Part shown: one piece after another, positions 23,179 through 36,700 of the stretch
Position numbering within the stretch: position 1 is the stretch's first letter
How the letters are laid out: every line of letters starts with the position of its first letter
Assembly: GCA_947683625.1 (NCBI GenBank)
Contig: CANTUR010000681.1
Span: 1 to 64,000, forward strand
Direction of reading: 5' to 3'
Source: Mallotus nudiflorus
Lineage: Eukaryota > Streptophyta > Magnoliopsida > Malpighiales > Euphorbiaceae
Length of the DNA stretch: 64,000 nucleotides
The notes under the pieces: model-generated
The model's database searches: none
What the model saw: the letters and a program-made list of their open reading frames with translations, nothing else
Told to the model about the DNA's origin: nothing
Position numbers and translations under genes: made by a program

Positions 23179-24026
23179 TCAAAAAGGAAAGAGATACGGG
23201 TAAGAAGCTCGCATCTCAACTTCAGTCTCCCATGTATGCTCCTCAACTCTGTCGCTACGCCATAGAACCTTGACCATCAGAATCTGCTTCGATCGCAACT
23301 GTTGAACTTGAAAATCTACGATCGCCACAGGTTCTTCCACAAACGTCAAATCTTCACTCACTTCCACACTGTCGGGCTGCAACACGTGAGAAGGGTCTGA
23401 GATATACTTCCTCAACATCGAGATATGAAACACTGGATACACTTGTGACATATTCGGAGGCAAATCCAACCGATATGCAACAGTGCCAACTCTCTCCAGA
23501 ATCTCAAACGGTCCAATATATCTCGGTGCTAACTTACCTTTCCTGCCAAATCTCATCACACCCTTCATCGGAGATACCTTCAGAAAAATGAAATCTCCAA
23601 CCTGAAACTCCACATCTCTGCACCTAGGATCCGTATAACTCTTCTGTCTGCTAACTGCGGTCTCTAATCTTCGTTTAATCACGACGACTTTCTCTGTCGC
23701 ATCCTGAACCATCTCAGGTCCAGTCAAAGCTCTCTCACCAATCTCATCCCAACTCAAAGGGGATCTACACTTCCGTCCATATAACGCCTCATACGGTGCC
23801 ATACCAATACTGCTATGGTAGCTGTTATTATATGCAAATTCAACAAGCGGCAAATGATCATCCCATCTACCTCCCAAATCCAAGACACACATCCTCAACA
23901 TATCTTCCAGTGTCTGGATCATCCTCTCAAATTGATAATCTGTCTGAGGATGAAAAGCAGTACTGAAATCCAACCTAGTGCCCATCGCTTCCTGCAACTT
24001 CTGCCAAAAATGAGAAGTAAACACTG
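23179..24026 (-). pseudogene. Integrase core end and chromodomain-like tail of element B
   Basis: This is the downstream half of the integrase, cut off by solo LTR C at 24026. Read from the right it has FTSHFWQKL, then AFHPQTDYQFERMIQ. The usual Gly-Gln-Ser before the catalytic Glu region is changed, which may also weaken the enzyme. YGRKCRSPL, the GPF module (RYIGPFEILERVG, about 23505-23540) and the chromodomain-like tail (VKVLWRSDRVEEHTWE) follow, with a stop at 23179-23181. It is open for 281 codons. Confidence 0.9.
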
Positions 24027-27000
24027 TGTAATATCCCGTGTTTTTAAAATATTTTTACACTGTACTGGGATATGCAGTGTTAATAATTTTTGTATTTTAT
24101 ATGATATTTTATTGAGTTGATATGTATTTAAAATCTATTTTAATTACTGTGTATTATTTTCAGTGTTTTACGTAAAATTTTCCCGAGACTTGCATTTTCG
24201 GGGAAATTTTCACGTAAACAATGTATTATTAATTATTTTAAATATATTTTCGGACTTGCATGAACTCATGCGTATTTTAAAATACTAAATAAAGCCTACG
24301 TGTGTGTATATTTATTTAATTAGGGTTTAATACATAAAACCCTAATATTGTATTATTTATTTATTATTATTTAATTATTTTATTTATTATTAAATTATTA
24401 AAATTTATTTTTTTATTATTATTATTTTATTAATATTTAATTATTTTATTTTTATTTTTCTTTTTTTTTCCTTTTTCTTTCTTTTTCTTTTTCTTTCCTT
24501 TTTCTTTCTTTTTCTTTTTCTTCTTCTCCTTCTTCCTTCTCCCGCGCCCGACGACCACCAACCATTCCCTCCCGCTGCAACTCCGGCCACCTACCATCGG
24601 TGTGCCTCCCGGCTAGCCACCGCCGTCCCCAGCCGTCCTCCGTCACCTCCAGCTCCTTTCCCAGGCGCCGGCAGCTCCATTCTTTCTCTTTTGGTCGAAA
24701 ATCAACCCTTCGCCGTTTCTCCCTCCTCTAGCCACCGTTTTCGACACCGCTGGTCTCTTTCTTCTCCTTTAATTCCGGTGAGTGTGATTCTAGCTTTGGT
24801 TTGAGCTAAAATGGTCTAGAATTGCTTAGGTTTCGAATTTTCAATTTCGGTCACATTAGGGTTTTTGATTTTTTTGAGCTTCGAATTGGATGATTCATGG
24901 AAACTTCCTTCACAAATGTTGTTCCTAGTAGTTCAATCTACATGTATGAATTTTTGTAGAATTTTTGGAGATTTTTTGGATTTTTGGGTATTTTTGAATA
25001 TTTTAATATTATTTTCTAATTTTCGGAAATTAATTATTTAAATTATGAAATTGGAGTTTATGGTTAAATTAGGTGTTGAAATGAATTATAGGAATTTATT
25101 TGGAATTTTTATGAATTTCTAAATATTTATTTTGAATTATTGAAGTTTATGTGATTTTGAGAAATTAGGTTAATTGTGTTTTTATTTGAATTTAATTGGT
25201 TAATTGAGTTTAATTATTGATATTATTGATAAATATGTTAAGAAAATTAATTTTGAATAATTGTATAATTTTTGGTGAATTTTTGAAGTAATTTAAGTAT
25301 ATTTATATATATAGGGGTATTTTGGTAATTTTACCCTAAATTGTCTAAAAATGTAATTTAATTGGTTTTAATATTTATTTAAGGTATAAAAATGATTTCT
25401 ACAAAATATTTGGTATTTTTAACTAATTAAAACTATTTTTCGGGAATTATTTTCAATTATATATATAATATACGGTTTTTCTAATAAAATGAGTTTTATT
25501 CGGTTTTTACAGTGTTTCAAGGTTAATTATGTAATTTCTATGTATAAAATGTATTTTTGTGATTTAAGGATATTTTTGCTATATCTGGAATTGTTCTGTG
25601 ATTGTGGACCCCGGTCGGCAGATTGTAGTCTGGAGTCCGACCGAGGGGTTATGGATTGTGTTGAGCTTATTTTTCGAAGTGTGTTTCTTTGCAGGGTCAA
25701 CTCTACTCTTTTGAGTAGAGAGATGTCCGTTTTACAGGGGAGGTTCTGCCGGATTTTCGGTAGAATTCTCATAAAACGTGATATCCAGTCGAACCCTAAT
25801 TCTGTTTCCGTACTTAAATACTCTAGATTGAATTCTAGGATTTCTGTTAGGTTTATTCTAGTGTCGGTTATTTATTGCTTGTTTAGTTGCACCGAGACCA
25901 AGGGCTAGTGGACCAGGCCTGTCGGACCTGTCTCGTGGAGCGCATTAGGTGAGTTACTATACTATATATATATGCTTAGGATGCATGATTTAGAAATGCA
26001 TGTTTTATGTTGATTAAATATGCATAAATAATTTGATTATTTCTTAAGTTTACATTAAGTATATTTTTGGTTTATTTTTGGTATATATTAAATTATATAC
26101 ATGTTTTGTAAATAAAATATACTTAAAATGTTTTTAAATACATTTCCAGCTTAATTTATAATTTGATTGAATGCATTTGACGTATATATATACTCGAAAT
26201 ATACCTGGTTTACTTTTGGTATATTTCCGGTATATATATGGTTTATATCGTTATTTTATTTAAATTCATGCATCATTTATTGTGAATGAATGTTTTATAT
26301 TATTTATTAATGAAGGATATCGATAGAACGTGCTACCTAGTGGGCAGCACTAGGACCGAGTACGTACCTGTATGCCTATAGTATTTAGGCTATATTACTA
26401 ACTATTTGTGGATATTGGTTGGATATGATTATTGATGTGTGACATGTGGTTTGGAGGTGTGATTGCTGGAGCTCGGTTGACCAAGTGTCTCGGGGCCAAT
26501 CACACTGGCAGTCAGACTGTTGGAGCTCGGTTGACTTAGTGTCTCGGGGCCAGTCTACTGTCTAAATGGATTTAGTGGATATATTTGGAATAAGTGAGCC
26601 TGTATGGCTAGAGTGTTGTTTAACACTATTTTCTGAGGTTGCATTATTCTAGGGTTCTATGTGATCCTTCATAAAAGATGATTTTCAATAAAATATATAA
26701 AAATGATTTTTCTGCATCTGTATGAATTTGCCTGTATATATACATATTATATATATACTGTTGATTGTATGCATTATCACTTAGTGTGTATGTGTATATA
26801 TTATAGTAATTCACTCAGTGAGGTCTGACTCCCCTCCGTTGACTATTTTTCAGGAGAGTCAACTTCTTCAGACCTCAGTAGCAGGTCGATACACCGGATT
26901 TCTTCCGCCCCGGCTTCTTTATGTAAATTGTCTACTTGAGTCTTATTTATTTTATCTAGACACTGCAGTAGTTATGAATTAAAGTATTGGATTTCATGTA

Positions 27001-27256
27001 TTTTATTTAAAGAGATGTATTATATTGAAACTGGATTTGTATTAAAGAGAATTTATATCTATGAGATGAGATTTCGACTTAAATCCAGTTGATGTGGATA
27101 ATATTATGATATTATGATTTTTATTTCCGTTGCATATTATATTGTTATTATTGTTATTACATGATTTATTTTATTTTTAGGCTTGCTACGGGTTCCGGAT
27201 TCGAAAGAATTCCCGTTCCCTAGCGCCGATCATGGCCCCTGTTTTGGGTCGTGACA
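24027..27256 (+). mobile_element. Solo LTR C, inserted in the integrase of element B
   Basis: This is 3230 bp, from TGTAATATCCCG to GGGTCGTGACA, with target duplication cactg at 24022-24026 and 27257-27261. It keeps the whole LTR architecture: terminal hairpin 24058-24079, GC-rich island to 24777 with GTGAGT donor, 254-bp island 25695-25948, hairpin cluster near 26336-26375, two-module repeat near 26458-26555, acceptor-like ends at 26853 and 27180. Confidence 0.95.
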
Positions 27257-27261
27257 CACTG

Positions 27262-27960
27262 AACCTCTGTCTGACATAATGGACACAGGTACTCCATGAA
27301 GGCACACAATATGCTTCACATACAACTTCGCCAATCTAGCAACTGAATAAGTGGCTTTCACAGGCAAGAAATGTGCAGACTTCGTCAACCTGTCTACAAT
27401 CACCCAGATAGAATCGTATCCATCCCTCGAACGAGGTAAACCGACCACAAAATCCATAGCTATCCTTTCCCACTTCCACTCGGGAATAGGAAGAGGCTGA
27501 AGCTTCCCAGAAGGCTTCTGATATTCGGCTTTCACTTCCTGACACGTCAAGCACTTCGCAACATAATCAGCGACATCCTTCTTCAATCCATCCCACCAGT
27601 ATAGATCTCTGATACTGTGGTACATCTTAGTAACACCTGGATGAACGCTGTAAGCTGTAGAATGTGCTTCCTCTAGGATCTCTTCTCTCAAGTCATCCAC
27701 ATCAGGAACACATAATCTACCACTGATCCACAACACACCATCATCATCGAGTGTGAAATCAGTGAACTTCCCTGCTCGAACATTCTCTGCAAGCTCTTCT
27801 AGAATAGGATCTCGGCTCTGAGTTGCTTTAATCCTATCCCTCAGTACAGATCACACTTTAAACTGAGCTAGCAGTCCACCTGATCTACTAATCTTCATCA
27901 TCAGACCTTGATCCACTAACAAATGCAACTCCTAGATCAATGGTCTCCTCTCAACACTAA
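27262..27960 (-). pseudogene. Integrase N-terminal half of element B
   Basis: The zinc-binding HHCC segment (HPGVTKMYHSIRDLYWWDG ... CLTC) and the first part of the catalytic core (MDFVVGLPRSRDGYDSIW, VDRLTKSAHFLPVK) read from about 27736 to 27262, where solo LTR C interrupts after MSDRGSV. Upstream of this, two nonsense codons lie in the RNase H-integrase linker, at 27851-27853 (TGA) and 27932-27934 (TAG). Confidence 0.88.
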
Positions 27961-28096
27961 TATGAGCAAGACTACCTGAGGACTTCCTACTCAAGGCATC
28001 TGCTACCACATTAGCTTTACCCAGATGATATAAGATCTCGCAATCATAATCCTTCAACAGTTCCAACCATCTTCTCTGCCTCAAATTCAAATCTCG

Positions 28097-30025
28097 CTAC
28101 TGAAAAATGTACTTAAGGCTCTTGTGATCAGTAAATATCCCACAAGTCACCCCGTACAGATAATGTCTCCAAATCTTCAAAGCAAAGATCACTACAGCCA
28201 TCTCAAGATCATGTGTAGGATAGTTCTGCTCATGCTTCTTCAACTGCCTCGAAGCATAGGCTATCACCCTTTCATTCTTCATCAACACACAACCAAGACC
28301 AATTCTAGAAGCATCACAGTAAACTGTGAACTTATCCACACTATTAGGCAAAGCTAATACTGGCGCTGTGGTCAACTTCTCCTTCAACAACTGAAAACTA
28401 TTCTCATAAGCTTCTGACCACTCGAATCTAACATTCTTCTGAGTCAAGTGAGTCATAGGGGCTGCTATTCTAGAAAAATCTTGCACAAACTGCCTATAAT
28501 ACCCGGCTAAACCCAGAAAACTTCGAATCTCTGTAACAGAAGTAGGTCTAGGCCACTCAGACACTGCCTCAATCTTCTGTGGATTAACCTGAATACCTTT
28601 TTTAGACACTACGTGTCCAAGAAAAGAAACACTCTCCATCCAGAAATCACACTTCGAGAATTTAGCATAAAGCTGATGATCTCTCAGTGTCTGTAGTACA
28701 ATCCTCAAGTGATATACATGCTCTTCCATACTTCTAGAATATACCAGTATATCATCAATGAAGACTACCACAAACTGATCCACATACGGTCTGAATACCC
28801 TGTTCATCAGGTCCATAAAAGCTGTTGGTGCATTAGTCAAACCAAAAGACATCATCAAAAACTTATAATGGCCATATCGAGTGCGGAACGCTGTCTTAGG
28901 AATATCAGCTTCACTGATACGCAGCTGATGATAACCTGACCTCAAGTCAACCTTAGAAAAGAACTGTGCACCCTGTAGCTGATCAAACAAATCATCTATC
29001 CTCGGGATAGGATACTTGTTCTTCACTGTCACCTTATTCAGCTCTCTGTAGTCAATGCACAGTCTTAGGGTACCATCCTTCTTCTTCACAAACAAGACTG
29101 GTGCACCCCAAGGAGAAACACTAGGTCTAATGAAACCTTTATCCAATAACTCTTGCAACTGTTCCTTCAACTCTGCAGGAGCCATACAATAAGGTGGCAT
29201 AGATATAGGAGTAGTACCTGAAACCACATCTATACAGAACTCAATCTCTCTGTGAGGTGGTAAACCTGGCAACTCCTTGGGAAAAACATCAGGAAACTCA
29301 TAAGCAACAGGAACATCTATGAGTGACAACTTCTCCACTGACGTATCCCTGACCAATGCCAAATATCCCTGACATCCTTTCTTCAATAACATCCTAGCCG
29401 TAATAGCAGAAATAAAATTCTGAGGTGCTGAACTCCTATCACCAACAAACTTAAACGCTACTTCATCAGGAATTTTGAAAATCACCTCTTTATTCCTGCA
29501 ATCTACCACGGCATAGTGCTGAGATAACCAATCCATTCCCAAAATAACATCAAACTCCATCACATCCAATAAAATCAAATCAGCGGGTAATTCTCTATCT
29601 CCCATGAGAACTGGACAACCAGAAAGAACAACATCGGTGTCCAAAGAATCGCTCAGAGGAGTGGCAACAAATGAAGGAAAAGCCATCCTCGAAGCTTGCC
29701 AACAACATTTAGAAGCAAAAATGGGAGAAACAAACGAATGCGTGACACCCGGATCAAACAAAACCCAAGCATCCAGGTAACAAACAGAAACAATACCTGC
29801 CACGACTACATTAGATGCCTGAGCATCCTGCTGAGTGAGATGGAAAACTCTGGCCTGACCTTGACCTCCCTGCTGACTGGTAGAAGCCTGGCCAACACCT
29901 CTGGCACCTCCTCTAGTACCTCTACCATGACTCTGCTGTGGAACAAACTGAGTGGAACTCTGATGCTGAACCGGAGGTAACTGAAATGGCACGGGTGCAG
30001 CACTAGCAATCGACTGCTGTGGGAA
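28097..30025 (-). pseudogene. Protease, reverse transcriptase and RNase H of element B
   Basis: A long open stretch runs from just after the gag stop to a TAG at 28097-28099. In order: Gln/Pro-rich linker; protease LFDPGVTHSFVS (about 29730-29765), with Pro in place of the usual Ser/Thr; VILGMDWLSQH; reverse transcriptase with LRLCIDYREL, KVDLRSGYHQ and FIDDILVYS (about 28750-28780); RNase H with YCDASRIGLG and TDHKSLKYIF. The TAG cuts RNase H after the second conserved block, where element H has a Gln codon. Apart from that it is the best-preserved pol sequence in the window. Confidence 0.92.
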
Positions 30026-31156
30026 TCACGAAATCCATAGCTGCTGATACCCAGAATAAGGACACGATCTGGCAAAATGCCCTGTCTGCCCACATCTAAA
30101 GCATGTCAGTGGTGTCAGATAACACGGTCCCTGATGGACTCTACCACAAGTCTGACAAACACTGGCCACTGATCCAGAACTACGACCACTGCTGCTGCTC
30201 GAAGCACCTGATCCAAATCTGAACGATCTACGCTGACCTCCACGGCCATGTCTACTGCTCCGATGCACTCGCTGCTGTTGTCTCTGACTCTGCTGAGTCG
30301 AACCTCGCTGCTGACTACTCGATCCAACATGAAAACTCGAATACGGAGTAGCCTGCAATCCACTCGACTGAACTCCTAGCTGGTAATAATCAGGCATCGC
30401 TCCCTGCCTAACTAGTCTCAGCTCAATCTCCTTAGCTAACTCAATCACAGACTCCAGAGTAAGGCCTGCTGTAGGCATACCAGCAAAAGCTGAACCCAAA
30501 CCAGTAACGTATGTAGTAACCGCAAAATACTGATCTCGCATCAGATCCTCAGCATATCTACCCAATCGAAGAAACTCTCGGGTATACTCCTCTACAGATC
30601 GATCTCCACGAGAAATACTGGTCAAACGAAGACGATAGCTCAAACGAAGAGGCTCTGGACAGAATCTCCTCATAAATCGCTCTCGAAACTGAGCCCATGT
30701 CATCGTCATCATGTAAGGCTGAATCATCTAAATGAACCAATCTAGAGCTGGTCCCTCGACAGACAACTCGATGATCATAATCCGCTAGTACTCGTTATGA
30801 GCAGTCCGAGTCCTAGTCTCAATCGCATGTAGAAAATCTAATGGATTAAAAGTACCATTAAAAGCAATCCTGCCAACTCAAGCATAGAACAAAGCTGCCT
30901 CAGGGTCAGACATACCCTGCTGATAGGCAGGCTGAACAGGCTGAACAACTGGAGGAACAGGAACATCAAACTCAGGCTCAACAGGCTCCTCGTCTTGTAA
31001 CTCTCTTTGCCTACAGCGACCTGCCGCTCCTCGAGGTCTACCTCTGCCACGACCTCTACGTCTAACTGGCTGCTCAGGAGGTAAAACCTCATCCTGAAAA
31101 GACTCATCATCCTCGGCCTCAACGATCGATGGAGCGACACGCGCTCGCCTCCTCAT
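30026..31156 (-). pseudogene. gag of element B (three nonsense codons)
   Basis: The ATG at 31154-31156 opens an Arg-rich N-terminus (MRRRARVAPS), then an RGRGRGRPRG basic patch. Stops break it at 30878-30880 (TGA), 30785-30787 (TAG) and 30728-30730 (TAG). The last two replace Gln codons seen in element H. The capsid core (WAQFRERFMRRF), the Gln/Ser/Arg-rich segment and a CCHC knuckle (CFRCGQTGHFARSC, about 30062-30103) then read without interruption to a TGA at 30026-30028. Element H has a TGA at the same place; pol continues in the same frame. Confidence 0.88.
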
Positions 31157-31339
31157 TCTGAAAAGACAAATGGAAAGATTCAGACAAAATAGACAACAGA
31201 GGAATAACGCAGAAAACTACAGCAAGGAATACTTATCAAGACATACTCGAACCTAATACACTGCAGTAGTTACCAAAAGAAAACACAACTTTAAAACTAG
31301 GGCCACAACTCACACAACTAAGCCCTGACACAGAACTCC

Positions 31340-31351
31340 GCTCTGATACCA
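31340..31351 (-). other. Primer-binding site of element B
   Basis: TGGTATCAGAGC on the minus strand, complementary to initiator methionine tRNA, four bases inside the 5' LTR end. This fixes the orientation of the element. Confidence 0.9.
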
Positions 31352-33795
31352 ACTTTGTCACGACCCAAAACAGGCGCCATGACCGGCGCTAGGGAATGGG
31401 AATTCTTTCGAATCTGGAACCCGTAGCAAGCCTAAAAATAAAACAAACATGCAATAATAATAATAACGATATCAAATGCAGTGGAAATAAAAAAATCATA
31501 AATCAAATCATAAATATAATAATAACATTTTCATCACTGGATTTAAATCAAATCTCATCACATATATATAAAATCTTTCAGTACAAATCCAGTTTCAATA
31601 TAATACATCTCTTTAAATAAAATACATGAAATCCCACATTTTAATTCACAACTACTGTAGTGTCTAGATTATAAAAAGAAGACTCAAGTAAGCAGTTTAC
31701 ACAAAGAAGCCGGGGTGAAAGAAATCCGGCGTATTAGCCTGCTACTGAGGTCTGAAGATGTTGACTCTCCTGAAAAATTGTCAACGGAGGAGAGTCAGAC
31801 CTCACTGAGTGAATTACTATAATATATATACATACACACTAAATGACAATGCATACAGTCAACAGTATATATCTAATATGTATATATACAGGCAATACAC
31901 ACAGATGCAGGAAAATCATTTTATATCTTTTTATTAAAATCGTCATTTATGAAGGATCAAATAGAACCCTATGATATTGCAACCTCGGAAATAGTGTTAG
32001 ACAACACTCTAGCCATACAGGCTCACTTAATCCAAATATAACCACTTAATCCACTTAGATAGTAGACTGGCCCCGAGACACTAAGTCAACCGAGCTCCAG
32101 CAGTCTGACTGTCAGTGTGATTGGCCCCGAGACACTTGGTCAACCGAGCTCCAGCAATCACACCTCCAAACCATATCTCACACATGTAATAATCATATCC
32201 AATCAATATCCACAAATGGTTAGTAATATAGACTAAATGCTATAGGCGTACCGGTACGTACTCGGTCCTAGTGCTGCCCACTAGGTAGCACGTTCTATTG
32301 ATATCCTTCATCATTTATAATATAAAACATTCATTCACAAAAATAAATGATGCATGAAGTTCAATAAAATATCAACATAAACCATATATATACTAGAAAT
32401 ATACCAAAAGTAAACCAGGTACATTTCAAGTATATATACGTCGAGTAATTCCAATACAATTACAAAATAAACTAAAATATACCAAAATATACATAAAAGC
32501 ATTTTTTTAAGAATAATTTAGTTATACAACATGCATATAGTTGAAAATATACCAAAATATACCGAAAATAAACCTAAGTAATACTTAAATCATTTATGCA
32601 TATTTTATTAAAATAAAGCATACTTTTCTAGAACATGCATCCTAAAGCATATATATATAGTATAGTAACTCACCCTAATGCGCTCCACGAGACGGGTCCG
32701 ACGGGCCTGGTCCACTAGCCCTCGGTCTCGGCGCAACTAAACAAACAAATAATGACAGACATTAGAATAAACCTAACAGGAATCCTAGAATTCGATCTAG
32801 AATATAAAACACAAAATCGATATCAGGGTTCGACCGGATATCACATTTTACGAGAATTGTATTGAAAATTCGGCAGAACCTCCCCTGTAAAATGGACATC
32901 TCTCCCTGTAAAGAAATACACTTCAAAAAATAAGCTCAACACTCAACCACAACCCCTCGGTCGGACTCCAGACTACAGTCCACCGACCGGGGTCCACAAA
33001 CACAGAACAATTCCAGAAATACCAAAAATACCCTCATCTCATAGAAATTCATTTTATAAGTAAAAATTACATAATTAACCTTAAAACACTATAAAATCCG
33101 ATAAAAACTCATTTTATTAGTAAAATCGTATATTATATATATAATCGAAAATAATTCACGAAAAATAGTTTTAATTAGTTAAAAATACTAAATAATTTAT
33201 AGAAATCATTTTTATGCCTTAAATAACTATTAAAACCAATTAAATTGCATTTTTAACCAATTTTGTGTAAAATTACCAAAATACCCCTATATATATAAAT
33301 ATACTAAAATTACTTCAAAAATTCACCAAAAATTATAAAATTATCCAAAATTAATTTTCTCAACATATTTATCAATAATATCAATAATTAAACTCAATTA
33401 CCCAATTAAATTCTATTAAAAACACAATTAACCCTAATTTCCCAAATTTACATAAACTTCAATAATTCAAAATAAATACATAGAAATTCATAAAAATTCC
33501 AAATAAATTCCTATAATTCATTTAAACACCTAATTTAACCATAAAACACAATTTCATAATTTAAATAATTAATTTCGGAAAATTAGAAAATAATATTAAA
33601 ATATTCAAAAATACCCAAACATCCAAAAAATCTCCAAAAATTCCAAAAAAATTCATACATGTATATTAAGCTACTAGGAACAACATTTGTGAAGGGAGTT
33701 TTCATGAATCAATCAATTAGAAGCTTAAAAAAAATCAAAAACCCTAATGTCATCGAATTGAGTTTTAGCTCAAACCTCAAAATCCACTTGATTTC

Positions 33796-36700
33796 TGTCA
33801 CGACCCAAACTAGGAGTCATGACCGGCGCTAGGGAATGGGAATTCTTTCGAATCCGGAACCCGTAGCAAGCCTTAGAAAATAAAATCATACAATAATTAT
33901 ATAAAAGTACGACCAAATTAAAATTTTTCTGAATCAATATATAAAATAAATACTCCAAATCCTTTTATAAATGAATACATATTCGTACAATGTTCAAATA
34001 CAAATTCTCAGAGTATTTAATATCCAAACAAAATAATACACTTCCAATATAGTGACACTACTACTGCAGTTTCTAGGATACAATTCAAGGTTTAGAATAT
34101 ACATTTGTATAAAACAGCCGGGACTGAAGAACACCGGCGAGGAACTCTATAACTAAGGTCTGACGATATGGAATCTCCTGAAAAAAAATAATTGAGGGGG
34201 GTCAGACCTCACTGAGTGAATTATTATACTATATATACATGCAAACTAAACCATAACAATCAGACATTCTTATATATATATGTATATACACACATTTCAC
34301 ACGAATGCCAAACTTTGCTTTTATAAATATGCTAAATGTATAAAACGTTTGTTTTAATTCATGAAGGATCCATAGAACCCTAAATAATAACAACCTCAAA
34401 CAATCCCATCATCACTCTAGCCATACAGGCTCACTTGATTCCAAATAGAACACTTATTCCAATTTGGACAGCAGACTGGCCCCGAGACACTAAGTCGACC
34501 GAGCTCCAGCAGTCTGGCTGTCAGTGTGATTGGCCCCGAGACACTTGGTCAACCGAGCTCCAGCAATCACACTATCCATCACCCCACATCTCAATCAACC
34601 CAATAGATCATTCAATTCACTTATGGACAGTAGACTGGTCCCGAGACACTAAGTCAACCGAGCTCCAGCAGTCTGACTGTCAGTGTGATTGGCCCCGAGA
34701 CACTTAGTCAACCGAGCTCCAGCAATCACACTATCTAACATACCATTAATCTTAGTCAAATCAATTAAATCAATTATAATCACCCAATTTTAACTCTCAC
34801 TCAATCCTTATCTACCGTACCGGTACGTACACGGTCCTAGTGCTGCCCACTAGGAAGCACGTTCTATTGATATCCTTCACTTCGAATAAATCATTCATTC
34901 AAAAAAATAATTAATGTAGAACCATATTCATAATAGTAAAACCAACCATATATATATATACCAAAAATATACCTAAAATATACCCAGTATATTTCAGGTA
35001 TATATATATATATATAGTCAAATAAAATATGAAATAAACTAAAGATAAATCATTAATATAGTTAAAAACAATTTAAATGAGTAACAATAATATAACATGC
35101 ATTATCTTAAAAATATACTTAAATATGCAAAAGATATACCCTAAGTACTCAAATCATTTAATAAACCATTTATGTATAAATATTCATTTAAATACGTGTT
35201 TGTGTTTAACATATATTCACAAATATACTAAAAATAAACCTAATTATCTAGCATGCATATATCAAAAATAAACCCTAAATATACCACTAATGTGTTAGGT
35301 TTAATTTAATAATAAAACATTTATTTATTCGGAAATAAATAAAAAAATATACCAAAAATAAACTTAAAAATACTTTAAGTGTAGGTTTATAATTTAACAT
35401 GCAATTATTTAAGAATAAACCTAAAATCTACTGAAACTATACCTAAAGTATACTAATCATTTAATAAAATAATTATGTCTAAGTGTACATTTTAAAACAT
35501 GTGTATATTACTCAAATGTATTAAACCTAAACCTAATTGTTTAATGTGCATATATCAAACTAACATGCATAATTATTTAATATGCATATATATAAGAATG
35601 CAACCCTAGATATACCAAAAATATTATAATTTAAATCATTTTTAAAACATACAATGAAAATGAAAAAGTCTAAATAATGCACCCTATATGCAGTGCATAT
35701 ATATACAGTATAATAACTCACATGTTAGCGCTCCACGAGACAAACTCGGCGGGCCTGATCCGTTAGGCCTCGGTCTCGGCGCAGCTAGACAACAAATGAC
35801 AACATGAAATCAGAATAAATTTAACAAAAATTCTAAAGACTCGATCTAGAATTTTAGACACAGCTTTAGAATAGGAATTTGACCGGACATCACGTTTTAC
35901 GAGAATTCTACCGAAAATCCGGCAGAACCTCCCCTATAAAACGGACATCTCTCTACTCAAAGAGTAGAGCCGGTCCCGCAAAGAAATACACTTCGGAATA
36001 AACACAAGATTACAATCAAAATCCCTCGGTCGGACTCCAAACTACAATTCACCGACCGAGGTTCACAATTCACAGAATATTTATAAAATACCGAAAATGC
36101 CCTTATATAATAAAAATACATTTTATAAATCCAAATTACGTAATTAACCCTAAAACATACTAAAAATCAATAAAAACCCATTTATTTAGAAAAATAGTAT
36201 ATTATATATAATTTGAAAATAATTTACGAAAAATAGTTTTAATTAGTTAAAAATACTAAAAATTTGCAGAAATCATTTTTATACCCTAAATAACTATTAA
36301 AACCAATTTAATTATATTTTTAACCAATTTAGTGTAAAATTACCAAAATACCCCTATATATATATATTCACTATAAATGTTCAAAAATTCACCAAAAATT
36401 ATATAATTACTCAAAAATTAATTTCTCAGCATATAATTCAATAATATCAATAAATATACTCAATTTACCAATTTATTTCAATTAAACACATAATTAACCC
36501 TATTTTTCAAAATTACCTAAACTTAATAAATTCCAAATAAATACATAAAAATTCACAAAAATTACAAATAAATTTCTATAATTCATTTCAACTCCTATAA
36601 TCACCATAAAACACAATTTCATAATTTAATTAATTAATTTTCGAAAATTAGAAAATAATAATAAAATAATCAAAAATTCACAAAAATTAAAATAAATTCC

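Noticed and set aside
34435..34707. Repetitive 90-codon open frame
   Set aside because: It only reflects the doubled two-module repeat of solo LTR D.
34473..34729. Possible CRISPR-like array
   Set aside because: Four imperfect units in two types with complementary arms, inside a plant LTR; no uniform repeats or spacers.
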